DNA of 64,000 nucleotides from NCBI RefSeq assembly GCF_014204975.1, contig NZ_JACHMM010000001.1:1054001-1118000 (forward strand), given 5' to 3'. This DNA comes from Jiangella mangrovi. Its GTDB lineage: Bacteria > Actinomycetota > Actinomycetes > Jiangellales > Jiangellaceae. The notes below the pieces were generated by a model. That model made no database searches. It had not been told where the DNA came from and worked only from the letters and a program-made list of their open reading frames with translations. This document shows, one piece after another, positions 61,046 to 64,000 of this stretch. A program made the position numbers and the translations under genes. Within the stretch, counting starts at the first letter, position 1; each line of letters opens with the position of its first letter.

Positions 61046-61650
61046 GGGGTGATCTCCTGTTCGGCGGGTGCCGGGTAGCCGCCGGCAACCAGGCGGTACG
61101 GCCGGCCGTCGGCGGTGTCGAAGCGGGCGACTGTGCGCCGCACCGCCTCGGTCAGCTCGTCGGTGAACGCGTGGACGTCGCCGGGCGCGGCGAAGCGCAC
61201 CTCGGCCTCGATGGTGAACGTGAGCAGCCGCCTGCCGGACTCGTCGGCCTTCGACTGCATGCGGGCGACGTCGCGCACGGCGCCGGCCGCGACGCCGACG
61301 AGGTGCTCGGCGGCGTACTGGTCCTGGATCTGCGTGAACCGCCGGCGGCCGTCGCCGTCGCCGTCGCCGTCGGCGGACATGACCGCGGGGTCGACGACGA
61401 GCGCCCCCGGCTTGGCCCGCAGGATCCGCTCGACGAACCCGCGCCGCCGTCGCTCCTCGACCAGCTCGACCAGCCCGGCGGCCTCGAGCACGCGCAGGTG
61501 GTAGTTGACCCGCTGCCGCGGCAGTCCGAACGCCGCCGCGAGCTGGGTGGCCGACGACGGTTCGCGCAGCGCCGTCAGCAGCTCGCGCCGTGGCGGCGAC
61601 AGCGCGGCGCGCACCTCGGCGGGCTCCTCGAGGTAGGTGATCGCGGCCAT
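61042..61650 (-). CDS. ArsR-type winged-helix regulator
   Basis: 202 aa from ATG 61650. The winged helix is PPRRELLTALREPSSATQLA, then AAFGLPRQRVNYHLRVLEAA. A long effector part includes a short GDGDGDG tract encoded by a trinucleotide-like repeat (about residue 105). It is coupled by a 4-bp overlap to the SRPBCC gene. A symmetric operator lies 15 bp before the start. The longer reading from 61677 would cross that operator and is not favoured. Confidence 0.88.
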   Translation of the reverse strand: MAAITYLEEPAEVRAALSPPRRELLTALREPSSATQLAAAFGLPRQRVNYHLRVLEAAGLVELVEERRRRGFVERILRAKPGALVVDPAVMSADGDGDGDGRRRFTQIQDQYAAEHLVGVAAGAVRDVARMQSKADESGRRLLTFTIEAEVRFAAPGDVHAFTDELTEAVRRTVARFDTADGRPYRLVAGGYPAPAEQEITP

Positions 61651-61664
61651 AGCACCATCCTCGA

Positions 61665-61686
61665 ATTGACAGTTCAATTTGTCAAT
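61665..61686. promoter_or_regulatory. Operator of the ArsR-SRPBCC operon
   Basis: ATTGACA (61665-61671) and TGTCAAT (61680-61686) are perfect 7-bp arms around 8 bp. TTGACA is also a consensus -35 on both strands, so repressor binding would block polymerase directly. Confidence 0.65.
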
Positions 61687-61725
61687 ATGGGAGCGAGCGT
61701 GGCCACGACCTGGGGTGACGACGGG

Positions 61726-62268
61726 TCAGGGTGCGGCGAGCGGGGCGCGGTCGGGGACGACGCGGCCGAGGCCACGCAGCCACTCGTCCGGCGGATCGGG
61801 CCACCAGCGCCCGGATCGCAGCCCGCCGAGCAGGTCGCGGACGGCACCGACGGACGGGGCGGCCGGCACGACGCGGTTCGGCGAGGCGCCGGCGAGCACC
61901 CCGAACCACCAGTGCTTGGCGGTGTCGCCGAGCCCGTCCGGGTCGAGGACGACGTAGTAGTCGGGCAGCGCGGCGGCCTCGGTGCGCAGACTGCTCAGCG
62001 CTGCCTCGACGGCGACCTCGAGCGTGCCGGCCGGCGCGGTGGCATCGAAGAACCCGGCCCACGCGGCGCCGACACCGGCGAGCGGGTCGAGATCGTGCAC
62101 GACATAGGCCGCGTGCGACTGCGCGGCCGCCTCGCGGACCCGCACGCCGTCGCCGTCGTCACCCGTGCGAGCCACCGCCCGCACGTTCGCCAGCCCGTCG
62201 AGCCCGGCCACGATGCGGCCCGCCTGCTCGCCGACGATCACGACGACGGTGCTGTTCGGTCGCGCCAC
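61726..62268 (-). CDS. Conserved actinobacterial protein of unknown function
   Basis: 180 aa from GTG 62268 (MARPNSTVVVIVGEQAGRIV). The pattern LANVRAVARTGDDGDGVRVR, AAYVVHDLDPLAGVGAAWAG, GTLEVAVEAALSSLR and LPDYYVVLDPDGLGDTAKHW is one I associate with a conserved hypothetical family. There is no signal peptide or membrane helix. It is divergent from the YciI gene across 40 bp. Confidence 0.75.
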   Translation of the reverse strand: MARPNSTVVVIVGEQAGRIVAGLDGLANVRAVARTGDDGDGVRVREAAAQSHAAYVVHDLDPLAGVGAAWAGFFDATAPAGTLEVAVEAALSSLRTEAAALPDYYVVLDPDGLGDTAKHWWFGVLAGASPNRVVPAAPSVGAVRDLLGGLRSGRWWPDPPDEWLRGLGRVVPDRAPLAAP

Positions 62269-62308
62269 GGGTTCCAGCCTAGTGGCGCTGCGCCCTAAGC
62301 TGCCGCTC

Positions 62309-62668
62309 GTGAAGTACATGATGCTGATCTACGGCAGCGACGAGACGTGGCAGCGCATCTACGACGGCGACAAGGCCGGCGCCGCGCACATGCGGGCCCA
62401 CCGCGAGCTGACCGAGAAGCTGGTCGCGTCGGGGGAGTACGTCGCGTCGCAGGGGCTCACCGTCGAGGCGGCCCGGACCGTCCGGGTGCGCGACGGCGTC
62501 CCCGCGGTGACCGACGGGCCGTTCGGCGAGGCGAAGGAGGTGCTCGCCGGCTTCTACCTGGTCGACTGCGCGAGCGACGAGCGGGCGACGGAGATCGCGG
62601 CGCTCATCCCCGAGGCCGCGCTGGACCTCGTCGAGGTGCGCCGGGTCATCGACCCTGCCGACATGTGA
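62309..62668 (+). CDS. YciI-family protein
   Basis: 119 aa from GTG 62309 (MKYMMLIYGSDETWQRI). TAAGCT 7 nt upstream fits a leaderless message. TVRVRDGVPAVTDGPFGEAK followed by EVLAGFYLVD is the YciI/DGPF signature. The family often pairs with ECF sigma factors and has a dimeric alpha-beta barrel fold; function is unknown. It is convergent with the SDR gene 16 bp away. Confidence 0.92.
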   Translation: MKYMMLIYGSDETWQRIYDGDKAGAAHMRAHRELTEKLVASGEYVASQGLTVEAARTVRVRDGVPAVTDGPFGEAKEVLAGFYLVDCASDERATEIAALIPEAALDLVEVRRVIDPADM

Positions 62669-62684
62669 CCCTGCGGGTCCAGAC

Positions 62685-63461
62685 TCAGGCCGGCGCCTCG
62701 GGGTCGAGCCCCAGCGCCGCGCGCCCGCCGTCGACCGGCACCGTCGCGCCGTTGACGAACGAGGCGTCGTCGGAGAGCAGGTGCGCCACGACGGACGCCA
62801 CCTCGCCGACCCGGCCGACCCGCCCGACCGGGTGCAGCTGACGCAGCTGCGCCTCGACCTCGGCGGCCGCCTCAGGGGAGAGACCGGCGAGGTAGCTGTC
62901 GTAGCGCTCGGTGGCGATGGACCCCAGCGCGACGGCATTGACGCGGACGCCGCGCGCGCCGTACTCGACCGCGAGCGCCCTGGTCAGGCCCTCGACCGCC
63001 GCCTTGGCCGTGGCGTACGGCAGTGACCCCGGCACCGCCCGCTGCGCCTGGTGCGACGACACGTTGACGATGGCCCCGCCCTGACCGTGCGCCAGGAACC
63101 GGCGGACCGCCGTCGTGCAGCCCACCACCACCGGGTCGAGGTTCAGCGCGATGAGCCGGGACGTCTCGGCCGCGTCGGTGGAGTCCACGGACGCGTCGCG
63201 GAAGACCGCCGCGTTGTTGACCCAGCCGGCCAGCGGGGCGGCGGACTCGGCGAGGTCGGCGGCGTGCCAGGCGACGCCGTCGTCGGCCGCGCTGCCCGCC
63301 ACCGCCAGGGCGCGCTTGCCGGCCGGATGGTCGCGCAACCAGGCGAGCGCCGTCGGGTCGAGGTCGAGCGCCACCACCGTGCCACCGGCCTCGAGCAGCC
63401 GTTCCACGACGGCACGGCCCACGCCGCGGCCGCCGCCCGTCACCACATACGAGCGGTCCAT
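62685..63461 (-). CDS. Short-chain dehydrogenase/reductase
   Basis: 258 aa from ATG 63461; GTG 63470 three codons earlier is an alternative. The cofactor motif is VVTGGGRGVGRAVVERLL (TGxxxGxG), with NNAAV, the catalytic Ser in IVNVSSHQAQ and the Tyr-x3-Lys in YATAKAAVEGL. The C-terminus has the usual FVNGATVPVDGG. It is a complete classical SDR oxidising or reducing an unknown alcohol or ketone. Confidence 0.92.
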   Translation of the reverse strand: MDRSYVVTGGGRGVGRAVVERLLEAGGTVVALDLDPTALAWLRDHPAGKRALAVAGSAADDGVAWHAADLAESAAPLAGWVNNAAVFRDASVDSTDAAETSRLIALNLDPVVVGCTTAVRRFLAHGQGGAIVNVSSHQAQRAVPGSLPYATAKAAVEGLTRALAVEYGARGVRVNAVALGSIATERYDSYLAGLSPEAAAEVEAQLRQLHPVGRVGRVGEVASVVAHLLSDDASFVNGATVPVDGGRAALGLDPEAPA

Positions 63462-63480
63462 GCCCTCCACCCTGCCACGG

Positions 63481-63906
63481 TCACGGCGACGGCGGCTCCA
63501 GGAACACGACCGGGATGACGCGGTCGGTGTTGGACTCGTAGAGGCGGTAGCCCTTGTACGCGGCGAGCACGCGCGGCCACCACACCGCGCGTTCCTCCGG
63601 GTCCGCCGTCCGGGCCCGGGCCGGCCAACGCCGCCCGCGCACCTGCACCGTCACGTCCGGGTGCGCGACGAGGTTCGTGTACCACTGCGGGTGCCGCGGC
63701 CGGCCGCCCCACGACGCGATCACCACCAGCCGCTCGTCGTCGTGCAGGTAGAGCAGCGGGACGGTGTGCCGCTGCCCGGTCCGCGAGCCGGTCGTGGTGA
63801 GCAGCAGCATGTCGTTGCGCACGAGCCGCCGGCCGGCCACGCCGCGGGTCGCCCGGTAGAGGGCGATGTGCAGGCGGGACAGCCGGCGGGCGGTGACGTC
63901 GCGCAC
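63481..63906 (-). CDS. Deazaflavin (F420)-dependent nitroreductase family protein
   Basis: 141 aa from GTG 63906. LLLTTTGSRTGQRHTVPLLY, IASWGGRPRHPQWYTNLVAH and VTVQVRGRRWPARARTADPE are the classical Ddn/F420H2-dependent oxidoreductase signatures of the split beta-barrel fold. It would reduce an unknown substrate using F420H2. It lies 10 bp or more upstream of the SDR gene on the same strand. Confidence 0.92.
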   Translation of the reverse strand: MRDVTARRLSRLHIALYRATRGVAGRRLVRNDMLLLTTTGSRTGQRHTVPLLYLHDDERLVVIASWGGRPRHPQWYTNLVAHPDVTVQVRGRRWPARARTADPEERAVWWPRVLAAYKGYRLYESNTDRVIPVVFLEPPSP

Positions 63907-63919
63907 GGCGGGCCGCGGC

Positions 63920-64000
63920 CTAGGAGCCCAAGACGTCCTCGAGCGGGACGCCGGTGTCGGTGAGCCGCGCGACGTCGACCGGTTCGCCGGAGCGGATCAG
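63920..64000 (-). CDS. 3' end of a gene running off the right edge (partial)
   Basis: A minus-strand frame ends at TAG 63922-63920. The visible C-terminus is LIRSGEPVDVARLTDTGVPL followed by EDVLGS. The codon use is typical of the genome (mostly G/C third bases). Not enough remains to name the family. Confidence 0.5.
   Translation of the reverse strand: MIRSGEPVDVARLTDTGVPLEDVLGS

Noticed and set aside
61340..61380. GCCGTC trinucleotide-like tract as a contingency repeat
   Set aside because: Only four imperfect units encoding GDGDGDG; too short to argue for phase variation.

Overview
The window is chromosomal DNA from a high-GC actinobacterium. This rests on the very strong G/C third-position bias, frequent GTG starts, Tat-dependent exports, SARP-type regulators, F420-type oxidoreductases and a sugar ABC transporter without its own ATPase. 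The gene content would suit the Jiangella/Nocardioides/Kribbella part of the phylum, but that is an impression and not a demonstrated placement. No rRNA, CRISPR array, transposase or replication origin was seen.

Layout. 1-3 kb holds a conserved housekeeping block: membrane protein, FmdB zinc ribbon, SAF-domain protein, MscL, a 45-aa conserved protein and a CBS protein. 3-7.1 kb is one large SF1-type helicase fused to a nuclease fold, with a Walker A Lys-to-Arg change. 7.4-9.2 kb holds an auxiliary tryptophanyl-tRNA synthetase behind a complete-looking ribosome-mediated attenuator whose leader peptide carries two adjacent Trp codons. 9.3-11.8 kb carries an ECF sigma factor with a membrane-anchored partner, and a pirin.

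A tRNA-Arg(CCU) at 11.8 kb marks the left edge of an accessory block with more relaxed base use (11.9-20.2 kb). On the minus strand it has a TPR-type HTH regulator and a NUDIX hydrolase. Divergent from these run a PLP decarboxylase, a SAM methyltransferase and a nucleotidyltransferase with 4-bp ATGA/GTGA overlaps, followed by a second-type arginyl-tRNA synthetase and a SpoU-family RNA methyltransferase preceded by two tiny Arg-containing reading frames. This is my best candidate for an undescribed biosynthetic or self-resistance system; its product is unknown.

20.3-28.6 kb holds a secreted beta-propeller protein, a SARP/NB-ARC regulator, a YdcF-type membrane protein, YaaA, a beta-propeller phytase, a NUDIX hydrolase and a DUF1905 protein. 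28.7-37.8 kb is a LacI-controlled polysaccharide locus: two operators, LacI regulator, FAD oxidoreductase, sugar-binding lipoprotein, two permeases and two Tat-exported glycoside-active proteins. 37.9-52 kb contains NmrA proteins, MFS exporters, an AbiEi-like/nuclease protein with a 216-bp tandem duplication at its 3' end, a pair of exported M14 peptidases, a second SARP regulator, a methyltransferase, a YfcE-type phosphoesterase and a CYTH-CHAD protein.

52.1-57.4 kb looks partly decayed. It has an ECF sigma pseudogene with a 59-bp insertion and a second frame disruption, an MFS gene joined to the C-terminal stub of a TetR gene (a deletion scar), and an LLM oxidoreductase with a frameshifted C-terminus, alongside an apparently intact secreted sialidase. 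57.5-64 kb is a run of small genes (TetR, GNAT, MmcQ, glycolipid-binding, CGNR, SRPBCC/ArsR pair, YciI, SDR, nitroreductase) with several clear palindromic operators. Three intergenic palindromes sharing a GATCATC core (28.2, 52.1 and 56.5 kb) form a small dispersed repeat family.
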